46,201 nt of DNA from Clostridiaceae bacterium (GCA_902362725.1 CABIXM010000027.1:1-46201); one strand, 5' to 3'; shown: positions 27,271 to 35,624, counted from the first letter of the stretch. Notes: generated by a model not told the origin, from the sequence alone. Made by a program: numbers and translations.

Positions 27271-28701
27271 TTAAACAATGGTTCCCATGAAATAAAAGCC
27301 CTTGCACTCGTCCAGGCTGACGTTTACATACTGGCCGATCTGGGACGCTTCACCCGGAAAATGAACCAGCAGGTTATTGCTCATGCGGCCTGTCACGTAG
27401 CCGGGTCTGTGGTCGTTGACCTCTTCAATCAGAACCTCTTGGACGGTTCCGGTATAACGGGCTGTCTGCTCTCTGGCGCAATCCTGTACCAGTTTCAGAA
27501 GCTTGTCAAAGCGGACTTTATTGTCGGCTTCTGATACCTGATTTTCCATAGAAGCGGCAGGAGTTCCGGTACGCCTGGAATAGATGAAGGTGTAGGCGTT
27601 GTCATAATGAACCTTCCGCACCACATCCAGGGTCTCCTCAAAGTCCTCGTCGGTCTCCCCCGGAAAGCCCACAATAATATCCGTGGTCAGGGAAATGTCC
27701 GGGATTTCCCGGCGGATCTTTTCCGCCAGTTCCAGATACTGTTCCTTCGTGTACCTGCGGTTCATGGCTTTTAAGATGCGGCTGCTGCCGGACTGTAAGG
27801 GCAGATGTAGGTGACGGCAAATCTTCCTGGATTCCTTCATTACCTGAATCAGTTCGTCGGACAAATCCTTCGGGTGGGATGTCATGAAACGGATTCTGCG
27901 GATGCCGTCGATCTTTTCTACTTCACGAAGTAACTCCGCAAAGGTCATCGGGGTTTCCAGATTCTTTCCGTAGGAATTGACGTTCTGGCCCAACAGCATG
28001 ACCTCTGTGACACCGTCCGCCGCCAGCTTCTCGATTTCCTTGATAATATCCTCGGGCTTCCGGCTCCGTTCCCGGCCCCGCACATAGGGCACAATGCAGT
28101 AGCTGCAGAAATTGTTGCAACCGAACATAATGTTGACCCCAGACTTGAAGGAGTATTTCCGCTCAATGGGAAGCTCTTCCACGATCTCCTGGGTATCCTT
28201 CCAGATATCGACGATCATGCTGCCGTTCTCCATGCTTTCCGCCAGCAGCTCCGCGAATTTGAAGATGTTGTGGGTACCGAAGACCAGATCCACGAAGCGG
28301 TAGCTCTGTTTCAGTTTAGCCACCACCTCCGGCTCCTGCATCATGCAACCGCAGAGGGCGATCTTCATATGAGGATTCTCTTTTTTCCGGTGCTTTAAGA
28401 GGCCAAGATGGCCGTATACCTTCAGGTTGGCATTTTCTCGAACGGTACAGGTATTGTAAATGACGAAATCGGCAGTATCCTCCTCGGTGGGCTGATATCC
28501 GATCTGCTCCAGAATACCGGTGAGCTTTTCAGAGTCTCTGGCGTTCATCTGACAGCCGAAGGTTGTGACGCAGAAGGTCAGGGGACGGCCAAGTTTTTCT
28601 CTCTCCTCTGCCACCTGTTTTTTACAGACCTCTATAAAATAATACTGGCGCTCCGGCTCGGTCTCCGGAGCTGCCGCCCAGATTTCACTGTTTAAATTCA
28701 T
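27271..28701 (-). CDS. miaB: tRNA-2-methylthio-N6-dimethylallyladenosine synthase MiaB
   Basis: A radical-SAM methylthiotransferase that adds 2-methylthio to i6A37 of tRNA. About 476 aa. It has an N-terminal UPF0004 domain with cluster cysteines (TTFGCQMNARDSEKL, CTVRENA, ALCGCMMQEP), the radical-SAM CxxxCxxC in GCNNFCSYCIVPYVRGRERSR, and a C-terminal TRAM domain (about 405-470). The ATG at 28701 is chosen because AGGAG lies 7 nt upstream; the open frame runs to 28797. First gene of miaB-C39-HD-zinc ribbon-nfo. Confidence 0.96.
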   Translation of the reverse strand: MNLNSEIWAAAPETEPERQYYFIEVCKKQVAEEREKLGRPLTFCVTTFGCQMNARDSEKLTGILEQIGYQPTEEDTADFVIYNTCTVRENANLKVYGHLGLLKHRKKENPHMKIALCGCMMQEPEVVAKLKQSYRFVDLVFGTHNIFKFAELLAESMENGSMIVDIWKDTQEIVEELPIERKYSFKSGVNIMFGCNNFCSYCIVPYVRGRERSRKPEDIIKEIEKLAADGVTEVMLLGQNVNSYGKNLETPMTFAELLREVEKIDGIRRIRFMTSHPKDLSDELIQVMKESRKICRHLHLPLQSGSSRILKAMNRRYTKEQYLELAEKIRREIPDISLTTDIIVGFPGETDEDFEETLDVVRKVHYDNAYTFIYSRRTGTPAASMENQVSEADNKVRFDKLLKLVQDCAREQTARYTGTVQEVLIEEVNDHRPGYVTGRMSNNLLVHFPGEASQIGQYVNVSLDECKGFYFMGTIV

Positions 28702-28768
28702 GTTCATTCTCCTGTAATATCCCATCATTCTGTACGGGTTGCCATGATTCGACGTCCCATTCTCTATA

Positions 28769-28797
28769 ATATTACCTTTTTTACAGGATTCCTGCAA
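28769..28797 (-). promoter_or_regulatory. Probable promoter of the miaB operon
   Basis: TTGCAG (28792-28797), 17 bp, TAATAT (28769-28774) on the minus strand, about 68 bp before the chosen start. The rest of 28702-28885 shows no gene. Confidence 0.55.
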
Positions 28798-28885
28798 CTG
28801 TTTGTTTTTGTTTGTATCATATTTGTATCGTATTTCCGGTTTTCATCAGTTTTTACGCTGCTTAAAGTGAAAAGAGGCGCAAAGC

Positions 28886-29668
28886 TTATCCCAGAGCCAC
28901 GTCCAGTGCCATCATAAGCGTAAAGCCCACGGCGAAAAACACGGTTCCGATATCGGAATGTTTTCCCACGGACATCTCCGGAATCAGTTCCTCGATGACC
29001 ACGTACATCATGGCTCCTGCCGCGAAGCTTAAGAGATATGGCAGCGCCGGAAGAATCAGGGTGGCGGCCAGAATCGTCAGGAAGGCTCCGATGGGCTCCA
29101 CGATACCGGACAGAACCCCGTACAGGAAGGATTTTCCTTTTCCTGCGCCCTCCGCCCGCAGGGGCAGGGAGATAATCGCGCCCTCGGGAAAGTTCTGGAT
29201 GGCGATACCGATGGACAATGCCAGCGCGCCGGTCACAGTAATATAGGTGTTGCCGGAAAGCCAGCCCGCGTAGACGACACCTACGGCCATACCCTCGGGA
29301 ATATTGTGCAGGGTTACAGCCAGCACCAGCATTGTGGTTCGCTTCAGACGGCTTCTGGGGCCCTCCGCCTCCTCACTGTTTCGGTGCAGATGAGGGATGA
29401 TGTGATCGAGAAGCAGCAAAAACAGAATCCCAACCCAAAAACCCACTACAGCCGGTACAAAGGCCCAGGTTCCCATATGGGCTGACTGCTCCATGGACGG
29501 AATCAGCAGGCTCCAGATGGAAGCCGCCACCATGACGCCCGCCGCAAAGCCGGTCAGCGCCCGGCTGACCTGTTCATTCAAGCTTGTTTTCATAAAAAAG
29601 ACCATGGCCGCTCCAAGGGAGGTGCCTGCAAATGGAATCAGGATTCCACGGATTGTTTCTGTTGTCAT
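28886..29668 (-). CDS. ZIP-family divalent metal transporter
   Basis: A 260-aa membrane protein with about eight helices. Helix 4 carries VTLHNIPEGMAVGVVYAG and helix 5 IGIAIQNFPEGAIISLPLRAEG, the paired HN-PEG and QN-PEG metal-site motifs of ZIP transporters. EELIPE closes the site in the C-terminal part. It probably imports Zn2+ or a related metal. A 222-bp gap upstream contains a structured element (29774-29881) instead of a gene. Confidence 0.94.
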   Translation of the reverse strand: MTTETIRGILIPFAGTSLGAAMVFFMKTSLNEQVSRALTGFAAGVMVAASIWSLLIPSMEQSAHMGTWAFVPAVVGFWVGILFLLLLDHIIPHLHRNSEEAEGPRSRLKRTTMLVLAVTLHNIPEGMAVGVVYAGWLSGNTYITVTGALALSIGIAIQNFPEGAIISLPLRAEGAGKGKSFLYGVLSGIVEPIGAFLTILAATLILPALPYLLSFAAGAMMYVVIEELIPEMSVGKHSDIGTVFFAVGFTLMMALDVALG

Positions 29669-29773
29669 AAAATGATCCCCTTTCTCGGATTAGCCTGAGC
29701 TAACTATTTTATGATTATTATATGCAGCAGGGTTCTTCCATGTCTATAGAAGGATGGGTTGTTGAGAATAAAT

Positions 29774-29881
29774 GAAGGACAAACCGTTGCAATTCTATGT
29801 ACAGACACAATTTCATAAAAAGTGTTATTGTAAAAATGAATTGTAATCATATGCCAAACTTCATTGGCTGGTTTGTCCTTC
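29774..29881 (+). other. Structured 108-bp intergenic element with 12-bp terminal inverted repeats
   Basis: GAAGGACAAACC (29774-29785) pairs perfectly with GGTTTGTCCTTC (29870-29881). Inside are GTTGCAATTC/GAATTGTAAT (10 bp), GACAC/GTGTT (5 bp) and GCCAA/TTGGC (5 bp). Three pairs are G-U only if the plus strand is the RNA, and would be A-C mismatches in the minus RNA, so a plus-strand transcript is favoured. No coding frame fits. Small RNA, degenerate MITE or metal-linked leader are all possible. Confidence 0.5.
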
Positions 29882-29889
29882 GTAAAATG

Positions 29890-30627
29890 CTATTTATTTT
29901 TCTTTTTCCGCTTCATACTTCGAATCCGGGCCTTCGTCTCCTCCGACACCCGGTAAGATTCGATAATTTTCTGCAAGGACTTATTATAAGTCCACTCATC
30001 CAGCTTACAGCGGTTCAGATACTTTTCCGTCTCCTCCGGGAAATACACATAATAGATCGATACCGCCCAAGCCACGCCCATCCGCACATAATAGTGGTCA
30101 CATTGAATCCGGTCAAAAGCTGTGAAAGCCGCCTCCAGATATTCTGCGCTCACAAAATGACTCAACAGCATGACAACCGCAAAACGGATCTCATAGGGTT
30201 CCTTTGAATCCAGATAAGGTTTCACCAACTCCCAGTAGACTTCAGGATACCGATCCGCATCCTTAAGAGAACTGCAGAACAGATCGCAGACCGCCCAGTT
30301 CTCAATGCGGAGAAGAAATTCCCGGATATAGGTCAGGCGCTCCTCCGTCTCCATCTTCGCCCCTGCAATCACCAGAGCCTGCAGAAGATCATTTTCATAC
30401 CATTCCCGGTCATTTTCCAGAAGAAAGGTTCTCCAGTCGCCCTTTAAAATTTCCTTTGCCAGGGTGCGGAGCTTCGGCGTCCGCACGCCCAGGACATTTT
30501 CCGTACCGGGCAGCAGCTTTGCCTGAAAGGCCTGATACCCCGGCTCTGCAAGTTCCCGCAGACGTTCCTTTACCTCCGCAGCCGCGAGTCCGTCAGTCCG
30601 TATAGTTGACACTTCTTGCTTTGTCAT
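29890..30627 (-). CDS. AlkD-like DNA alkylation repair protein
   Basis: A 245-aa all-helical HEAT-repeat protein of the AlkD family, DNA glycosylases that excise bulky or positively charged alkylpurines. The pattern GVRTPKLRTLAKEILKGDW, YENDLLQALVIAGA, WAVCDLFCSSL and MGVAWAVSIYYVYFPEETEKYL matches the family's conserved helices. It ends in a basic tail RSMKRKKKNK. Its start overlaps the end of the phosphatase gene by 35 bp, so the two are co-translated from one promoter that has a LexA-like box. Confidence 0.9.
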   Translation of the reverse strand: MTKQEVSTIRTDGLAAAEVKERLRELAEPGYQAFQAKLLPGTENVLGVRTPKLRTLAKEILKGDWRTFLLENDREWYENDLLQALVIAGAKMETEERLTYIREFLLRIENWAVCDLFCSSLKDADRYPEVYWELVKPYLDSKEPYEIRFAVVMLLSHFVSAEYLEAAFTAFDRIQCDHYYVRMGVAWAVSIYYVYFPEETEKYLNRCKLDEWTYNKSLQKIIESYRVSEETKARIRSMKRKKKNK

Positions 30628-31234
30628 AATAAATCACGTTCTCCTGCCGTACAGAAGCCTTTCCATCTGCTACATCAATGATGGACACTGCGCAGTTCTT
30701 ATGAACGCCGCCCTTCCAAAAATCTTTTAAATCGGTGATCAGAAGGCTGGATAAAAGCGCCTTTACCAACGCACCGTGACCGGATATCAGCACCGTCTTG
30801 TCCTGATACTCCAGCTGGTCGATAAGCCAGGTCAGAAAATCGGTTCCCCGGACACAGAGCTCCGCAATAGATTCTCCATCCTCCGGTGGGGTGTAATGAG
30901 CCGGGTCCTCGAAGAAATTCCGAAAATCTGGATCAGGAATATTGTACCCGTCGCCCATGCAGCACAGCCCCTCGAAGCTGCCAAAGCTGACTTCCCGCAG
31001 GCGCTCGTCCACAATCAGAGGAATCTTTCGATCCCGCCGCAGGATTTCCGCCGTCTGATAGGCACGCTGTAGCGGACTGGAAAAGATCACGTCAAAAGGA
31101 ACTTCTTTCAACGCCTCTGCCGTAATCTCCGCCACCTCGATCCCGTTTTGATTCAAAGGAATGTCCGTTGTTCCCTGTAACCAGTGCTTTGTATTCCAGT
31201 CCGTCTCGCCGTGACGGATCACATAGATAACCAT
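30593..31234 (-). CDS. Histidine phosphatase family protein
   Basis: A 213-aa phosphoglycerate mutase-like phosphatase. The catalytic RHGETDWN is at residues 7-14 with the phospho-histidine at H8. FSSPLQRAYQTAEIL holds the second Arg, and SGHGALVKALL the late catalytic His. Substrate not predictable; family members hydrolyse small phosphate esters. GGGAGG precedes the ATG. First gene of the phosphatase-alkD transcript. Confidence 0.93.
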   Translation of the reverse strand: MVIYVIRHGETDWNTKHWLQGTTDIPLNQNGIEVAEITAEALKEVPFDVIFSSPLQRAYQTAEILRRDRKIPLIVDERLREVSFGSFEGLCCMGDGYNIPDPDFRNFFEDPAHYTPPEDGESIAELCVRGTDFLTWLIDQLEYQDKTVLISGHGALVKALLSSLLITDLKDFWKGGVHKNCAVSIIDVADGKASVRQENVIYYDKARSVNYTD

Positions 31235-31278
31235 GTATGTTTCCTCCCGCTGTTAAATCAATTCCACAATCAAAAATT

Positions 31279-31331
31279 CGAACTTATATTCGTTTTTCGA
31301 TTATTATATCATCTTGCTGAAAGCTTGTCAC
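31279..31331 (-). promoter_or_regulatory. Phosphatase-alkD promoter with a LexA-like box
   Basis: GTGACA (31326-31331), 17 bp, TATAAT (31303-31308) on the minus strand. CGAATATAAGTTCG (31279-31292) lies about 10 bp past the -10 and differs by one base from the Gram-positive SOS box core GAAC-N4-GTTC. An SOS role fits the DNA repair gene downstream but is an inference. Confidence 0.65.
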
Positions 31332-31399
31332 CCACTAAATTTTCTTTTCAAATAAATTTTCTTTATATAAAGCAACACCTGCCCGGATGACTTTTTGCT

Positions 31400-31450
31400 C
31401 TATAGGAAGCGTAACTTTCACGCATTGATGTAACATGGTATTTCCTATAG
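31400..31450. repeat. 9-bp inverted repeat in the phosphatase-SASP gap
   Basis: CTATAGGAA (31400-31408) and TTCCTATAG (31442-31450) are perfect inverted repeats 33 bp apart. The small GCGT...ACGC hairpin (31409-31423) lies inside. Nothing else recognisable lies between 31332 and 31451. Confidence 0.45.
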
Positions 31451-31451
31451 A

Positions 31452-31494
31452 TCAAAAAAGAACCGCAGCCTCAGATTCCCATCCGAAGCCGCGG
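31452..31494 (-). terminator. Terminator of the SASP gene
   Basis: A 14-bp stem with G-U pairs (31463-31476 with 31481-31494). On the minus strand it is followed by TTCTTTTTT. Confidence 0.85.
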
Positions 31495-31547
31495 AGTCTC
31501 CTGTAACTCAGGTTTCTTTTTGAAAAACTCTTTCGAACAGGACGGCC

Positions 31548-31754
31548 TTATTTAGCTGCCATCTGCTTTTCCTGTTCCTCGATCATCTTCTTCACCATAT
31601 AGCCGCCGACGCTTCCGTTCTGCTTGGAAGTCAGGTTGCCGTTGTATCCGTCGGTCAGGGGTACGCCCAGCTCGCTGGCTACCTCATACTTGAACTTGTC
31701 CAGAGCGCCTTTTGCTTCCGGTACTGCTGCGGTATTTGAAGATTTGTTTGCCAT
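31548..31754 (-). CDS. Alpha/beta-type small acid-soluble spore protein
   Basis: A 68-aa DNA-coating spore protein. KFKYEVASELGV carries the GPR protease site region, and GYNGNLTSKQNGSVGGYMVKKMIEEQE is the conserved DNA-binding C-terminal motif. GGAGGA lies before the ATG. It protects spore DNA from UV and is degraded on germination, so the host very probably sporulates. A forespore (sigma-G) promoter is expected; CATAATA is visible upstream but no clean -35 was found. Confidence 0.97.
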   Translation of the reverse strand: MANKSSNTAAVPEAKGALDKFKYEVASELGVPLTDGYNGNLTSKQNGSVGGYMVKKMIEEQEKQMAAK

Positions 31755-31910
31755 AAGAAACTCCTCCTTACTGCAGACGGGAATCTTTTATCGAAATTCC
31801 ATTTGTCTGCGGTTCGTGATTGGTTGTTACAGGAGTTATTATGCGGAATCTTCGCTGCATTACACTGGGAGTTGTTTGCTTTCCTGATAAAATCTGGTTT
31901 TATATCAATT

Positions 31911-32393
31911 TTAAAAGGTCAGGCGCATCTGATTCCAGACCGCGTTTCCATGAACGGACTCCGACACGCCTTCATTCACAAAACCGAATTTCGCGTAATA
32001 GGGAATCAGACGATCCTTGCAGGTCAGCACCAGCCCTTTCCGTCCCTGGGCTTTTGCGTCCGCAATGGCCCGTTTGATGAGCTCGCCCGCGCAGCCTCTC
32101 TTCCGGTAGGACGGAACCGTATTGACGCCAAAAATCATCTGCCAGGCTCCGTGTTCCTTGTGAAGCTCTGCTTTTTCATACATTTCATCTGTCAGATCGG
32201 CCTCGTCTGTTACAAAACCGTCCACAAAAGAAATCAGTTTGTCGCCGTCATACATCAGCCAGAAATGATTTCCATAATATTCCAGGCGTTTTGCAAAGGC
32301 TTCCTTTGTAGCTGCTTCCGCAGGCGGAAAGCACTCGGCTTCCACGGCGGCTACCGCTTCCAGATCTTTCATCGTCGCTGTTCTTATGAGCAT
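31911..32393 (-). CDS. GNAT-family N-acetyltransferase
   Basis: A 160-aa acetyltransferase. The N-terminal MLIRTATMKDLEAVAAVEAECFPPAEA is a typical GNAT first strand and helix. NTVPSYRKRGCAGELIKRAIADAKAQG is the acetyl-CoA-binding motif A (Q/RxxGxG/A, here RKRGCA), followed by YYAKFGFVNEG. ATG at 32393 has GGAG 8 nt upstream, so the extension to 32435 is not used. It follows the TauE gene by 79 bp. Acceptor substrate unknown. Confidence 0.88.
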   Translation of the reverse strand: MLIRTATMKDLEAVAAVEAECFPPAEAATKEAFAKRLEYYGNHFWLMYDGDKLISFVDGFVTDEADLTDEMYEKAELHKEHGAWQMIFGVNTVPSYRKRGCAGELIKRAIADAKAQGRKGLVLTCKDRLIPYYAKFGFVNEGVSESVHGNAVWNQMRLTF

Positions 32394-32472
32394 GCTCGTT
32401 TCTCCTCTTTCCTTTGTCCGGATGACTTTTTCCATAATTTTGGCTTACTCGCCGGTAACTCATATTCTGCTT

Positions 32473-33249
32473 TTAGGATAACATAGAAAACGCCATCACC
32501 ACAATCCCCAGAATTACCAGGATTACGCCGGTTGCCCGGTTCAGGGTCTTCGGCGTAGCCCTGTTGGCAAATACCGCGGCAATCCGCGCCCAGAGCAGCG
32601 TGAAGATCACGCAGAGCGTAAAGACTGTCCAGTCCGGCGTGCCGCCGATGACGAAATGGGAGGCTGCCCCTGTAAAAGCTGTAAAAGCCATGATAAACAC
32701 GCTGGTTCCCACAGCTGTCTTCAGCTCGTAGCCCAGTACAGAGGTCAGAATCAGAAGCATCATCATACCGCCGCCTGCTCCGACAAAGCCGCAGATAAAC
32801 CCAATCAGAATTCCGCAAATCACGGACTGCACCGCGCGCTTCCTTGGCGATACTCCCTGCATGGCCTCTTTTGTGGTCATTACAGGCCGTACAATGAATT
32901 TAATGCCCAGTAAAAAAGTCATGAATACGGAAAAACTTCCCATCGTCGTGGAGGGAACCAGACTGGACAGATAACTTCCCACCACCGTAAAGGTCAGCAC
33001 GGTAGCCATCATAATCAGGCCGTTTTTCACGTCCAGATTTCCGTTCTTCTTGTAGGTGTAAGCGGAAACTGCGCTGGCCAGCACGTCCGAGGATAAGGCG
33101 ATACCTACCGCCATGTAGGGATCCATACCCAGAAAGGTGATCAGCATGGGACTGATCACAGCCGCTGCGCTCATACCGGCAAAGCCGGTTCCGAGGCCGG
33201 CTCCCATGCCGGCAAAAAATGTAACCAGTAGTGTGATTAAGAGTTTCAT
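32473..33249 (-). CDS. TauE/SafE-family (TSUP) anion exporter
   Basis: A 258-aa membrane protein with about eight helices in two repeats. GLGTGFAGMSAAAVISPMLITFLGMDPYMAVGIALSSDVLASAVSAYTY is the first repeat, and GFICGFVGAGGGMMMLLILTSVLGYELKTAVGTSVFIMAFTAFTGA the second, both with the family's GxxGxGGG pattern. These export sulfite, sulfonates or related organosulfur anions. Its ATG is 1 bp after the MarR stop, so it is coupled to that regulator. Confidence 0.92.
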   Translation of the reverse strand: MKLLITLLVTFFAGMGAGLGTGFAGMSAAAVISPMLITFLGMDPYMAVGIALSSDVLASAVSAYTYKKNGNLDVKNGLIMMATVLTFTVVGSYLSSLVPSTTMGSFSVFMTFLLGIKFIVRPVMTTKEAMQGVSPRKRAVQSVICGILIGFICGFVGAGGGMMMLLILTSVLGYELKTAVGTSVFIMAFTAFTGAASHFVIGGTPDWTVFTLCVIFTLLWARIAAVFANRATPKTLNRATGVILVILGIVVMAFSMLS

Positions 33250-33250
33250 G

Positions 33251-33685
33251 TTATTGTGCTCCCTTCAAAATCTCTTCTATGTTGTGTTCCATGTCCTTCA
33301 GAGCCCTCTGGAAAATTCTCTGCGTTTCTTCCTCCATTCCGTCCAGCAGCTTTTCCCTGAAATCCTGCTGCACCGCGCGGCCTTCCAGAATGACAGGCTT
33401 TGCCTTTTCTGTACAGAGCAGCTCCATTTTCCGCCGATCCCCGGCTACGGAATGTCGTTCCAGATACCCCTCCCGCACCAGCCGCTCTACATTGACCGAT
33501 ACCAGGTTTGCCTTGATGTTCCGGATCTCCACCACGTCCCGCGCCGTCCTGTATTTCGGATTATTGCCGAAAAACATCAGAATATCAAAGGCGGTCTGCG
33601 GCAGGTCAAGCCTTTTACATAAGGGCCTGCACACGGCATGATAAGCCAGTTGAAGCTTTCTGGGAAATTCAATTTCCATAACCAT
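33251..33685 (-). CDS. MarR-family transcriptional regulator
   Basis: A 144-aa winged-helix regulator. LDLPQTAFDILMFFGNNPKYRTARDVVEIRNIKANLVSVNVERLVREGYLERHSVAGDRRKMELLCTEKA spans the HTH and wing with the DRR wing motif. AGGA lies before the ATG. First gene of marR-tauE-GNAT. Two tandem TTCATTTTTGAA repeats lie between the -10 and its start codon, so it probably represses its own operon. Ligand unknown; the adjacent TSUP carrier suggests a sulfur oxyanion. Confidence 0.9.
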   Translation of the reverse strand: MVMEIEFPRKLQLAYHAVCRPLCKRLDLPQTAFDILMFFGNNPKYRTARDVVEIRNIKANLVSVNVERLVREGYLERHSVAGDRRKMELLCTEKAKPVILEGRAVQQDFREKLLDGMEEETQRIFQRALKDMEHNIEEILKGAQ

Positions 33686-33710
33686 AGCTTCTTTCCTTTC
33701 TTTTTAGTAG

Positions 33711-33767
33711 TTCATTTTTGAATAATTCATTTTTGAAGTATTATAACACACAACGATGAAAATGCAA
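33711..33767 (-). promoter_or_regulatory. marR operon promoter with tandem operators
   Basis: TTGCAT (33762-33767), 16 bp, TATAAT (33740-33745) on the minus strand. TTCATTTTTGAA occurs twice, at 33711-33722 and 33726-33737. Each copy is an inverted repeat TTCA-N4-TGAA, with a 15-bp period, just downstream of the -10. Confidence 0.78.
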
Positions 33768-33777
33768 GAAAAAAATA

Positions 33778-33812
33778 AGAACCAATCCTCCTTTTCCCGG
33801 AGGATCGGTTCT
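33778..33812 (-). terminator. Terminator of the second metY gene
   Basis: AGAACC-A-ATCCTCC pairs with GGAGGAT-C-GGTTCT. On the minus strand it is followed by TATTTTTTTC. Confidence 0.85.
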
Positions 33813-33832
33813 CATTTTCATCTTTCTTCCAT

Positions 33833-35113
33833 TCAGATAGCGTCCAGAGCCTGCGCGATATCCGCGATCAGATCCGCTTTATCCTCCAGGCCGCAGGAAA
33901 TCCGAATCAGTCCCGCCGGGATTCCTGCCGCGGCAAGCTGCTCGTCGTTCATCTGGCGGTGGGTGGAGCTGGCCGGATTCAGGCAGCAGGTCCGCGCGTC
34001 GGCCACATGGGTCTCAATGGCCGCCAGCTTCAGGTTTTTCATGAACTTTTCCGCTGCTTCCCTTCCGCCCTTCAGTTCAAAGGAAACTACGCCGCAGCCG
34101 CCCTTCGGCAGATATTTCTGCGCCAGCCCATAATACGGATTGGAGGGCAAGGTCGGATAATTTACAAACGCAACTTTTTCATGCTGCTCCAGGAATTCCG
34201 CGACCGCCTGTCCGTTCTCCACATGACGGGGCATCCGCACGTGCAGAGATTCCAGTCCCAGATTCAGGATAAAAGCGCTCTGGGGAGACTGCATACAGCC
34301 CAGATCCCGCATCAGCTGAGAGGTACACTTTGTAATAAACGCGCCTTCTTTTCCAAATTTTTCCGCATACGTAATTCCGTGATAAGACTCGTCCGGCGTA
34401 CAGAGTCCCGGAAACTTGTCCTTGTGGGCCATCCAGTCGAACTTGCCGCCGTCAATAATCGCTCCGCCCAGAGCCGCTCCGTGTCCGTCCATATATTTGG
34501 TGGTGGAATGGGTCACAATATCTGCTCCCCATTCAATCGGCCGCAGATTTACCGGGGTAGGAAAGGTATTATCCACAATCAGAGGCACGCCGTGGGCATG
34601 GGCCGCCTTTGCGAACTTCTCGATGTCCAGCACCGTCAGCGCCGGATTGGCGATAGATTCCCCGAATACGGCTTTCGTGTTCTCCTGAAATGCCGCGTTC
34701 AGCTCCTCCTCGGCACAGTCCGGATCCACGAAGGTTACATCTACGCCCATTTTCTTCATGGTTACAGAAATCAGGTTATAGGTTCCGCCGTAAATGCTGG
34801 AAGAAGCCACAATGTGGCTGCCTGCCTCGCAGATATTAAACAGGGCAAAGAAATTCGCGGCCTGTCCGGAGGAGGTCAGCATACCTGCGGCTCCTCCCTC
34901 CAGTGCTGTGATCTTTGCCGCCACATAATCATTGGTGGGGTTCTGCAGACGGGAATAAAAATAGCCCTCTGCCTCCAGATCAAACAGCTTTCCCATATCC
35001 TCGCTGGTATCATACTTAAATGTGGTGGACTGGATAATCGGAATCTGTCTCGGTTCTCCGTTTCCCGGTGTATAACCGGCCTGTACGCATTTTGTGTTGA
35101 ATGAATAATCCAT
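33833..35113 (-). CDS. O-acetylhomoserine sulfhydrylase paralogue (homocysteine synthase)
   Basis: A 426-aa PLP enzyme of the Cys/Met metabolism family. FNTKCVQAGYTPGNGEPRQIPIIQSTTFKYDT is the N-terminus of the homocysteine synthase group. THSTTKYMDGHGAALGGAIIDGG carries the PLP lysine. EKFGKEGAFITKCTSQLMRDLG and the C-terminal SSTHRQMNDEQLAAAGI are well conserved. It is clearly a different subfamily from the metY at 653-1960 (shorter, different SxxTK motif). Monocistronic, with its own terminator and no SAM riboswitch or T-box in front. Both may serve methionine synthesis under different sulfur conditions. Confidence 0.9.
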   Translation of the reverse strand: MDYSFNTKCVQAGYTPGNGEPRQIPIIQSTTFKYDTSEDMGKLFDLEAEGYFYSRLQNPTNDYVAAKITALEGGAAGMLTSSGQAANFFALFNICEAGSHIVASSSIYGGTYNLISVTMKKMGVDVTFVDPDCAEEELNAAFQENTKAVFGESIANPALTVLDIEKFAKAAHAHGVPLIVDNTFPTPVNLRPIEWGADIVTHSTTKYMDGHGAALGGAIIDGGKFDWMAHKDKFPGLCTPDESYHGITYAEKFGKEGAFITKCTSQLMRDLGCMQSPQSAFILNLGLESLHVRMPRHVENGQAVAEFLEQHEKVAFVNYPTLPSNPYYGLAQKYLPKGGCGVVSFELKGGREAAEKFMKNLKLAAIETHVADARTCCLNPASSTHRQMNDEQLAAAGIPAGLIRISCGLEDKADLIADIAQALDAI

Positions 35114-35215
35114 GTATGTTCTCCGCCTTTTCGTAAAAATGTAAAACTGCTTTTATGTTACACCTATTTTTTCTATCTGTAAAGATGGAGAAAAGCCATT
35201 TATTGGAAAGAGATG

Positions 35216-35514
35216 CTATTCCAATGCATCACTTCTAACATAATGTGTTTTGCGCCCGGAGCCAAGACGCGTAATCGTCCCATCCTGAACTAATTTTTTC
35301 AATGCTGCTTCGACAGAGGAACTGCCTAAACTGGGGCATCCTTCCAGAGTATTCTGTTTCGTAAAGGTACCGATGTGATTCATCGCATATTCTCGTACAA
35401 CATCATAAGAAGTAATTCCTGCCGGCCTTTATGTTCATGTATTTGAGCAACATAAGAGAGGATTTCATTATCCCACGTTCTCTCTGCCAGTTTGTGATAG
35501 TCAAAGTTTCTCAT
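35216..35514 (-). pseudogene. Fic-family protein gene reduced to its two ends
   Basis: Starting at ATG 35514 the frame reads MRNFDYHKLAERTWDNEILSY..., the usual start of Fic-family proteins, for about 28 codons. A phase change near 35418-35430 then leads into SYDVVREYAMNHIGTFTKQN, with GCPSLGSSSVEAALKKLVQDG and ITRLGSGRKTHYVRSDALE ending at TAG 35216-35218. This is the C-terminal winged helix of the same family. The whole Fic core with HPFxxGNGR is deleted. About 100 of an expected 330-380 codons remain. Confidence 0.72.
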
Positions 35515-35624
35515 AGGTTCCCTTCTTTCTCCCAATTATATATCTGTTTTGGGAGAAAACCAATTCCCTCCGGGAGAAAAACTTATCTTTAATCTTGCGT
35601 TTTCATTCCCCTGCAAAAAAACCT

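Noticed and set aside
35114..35215. SAM riboswitch or T-box in front of the second metY gene
   Set aside because: The short leader has no conserved SAM or T-box core and no terminator/antiterminator pair.
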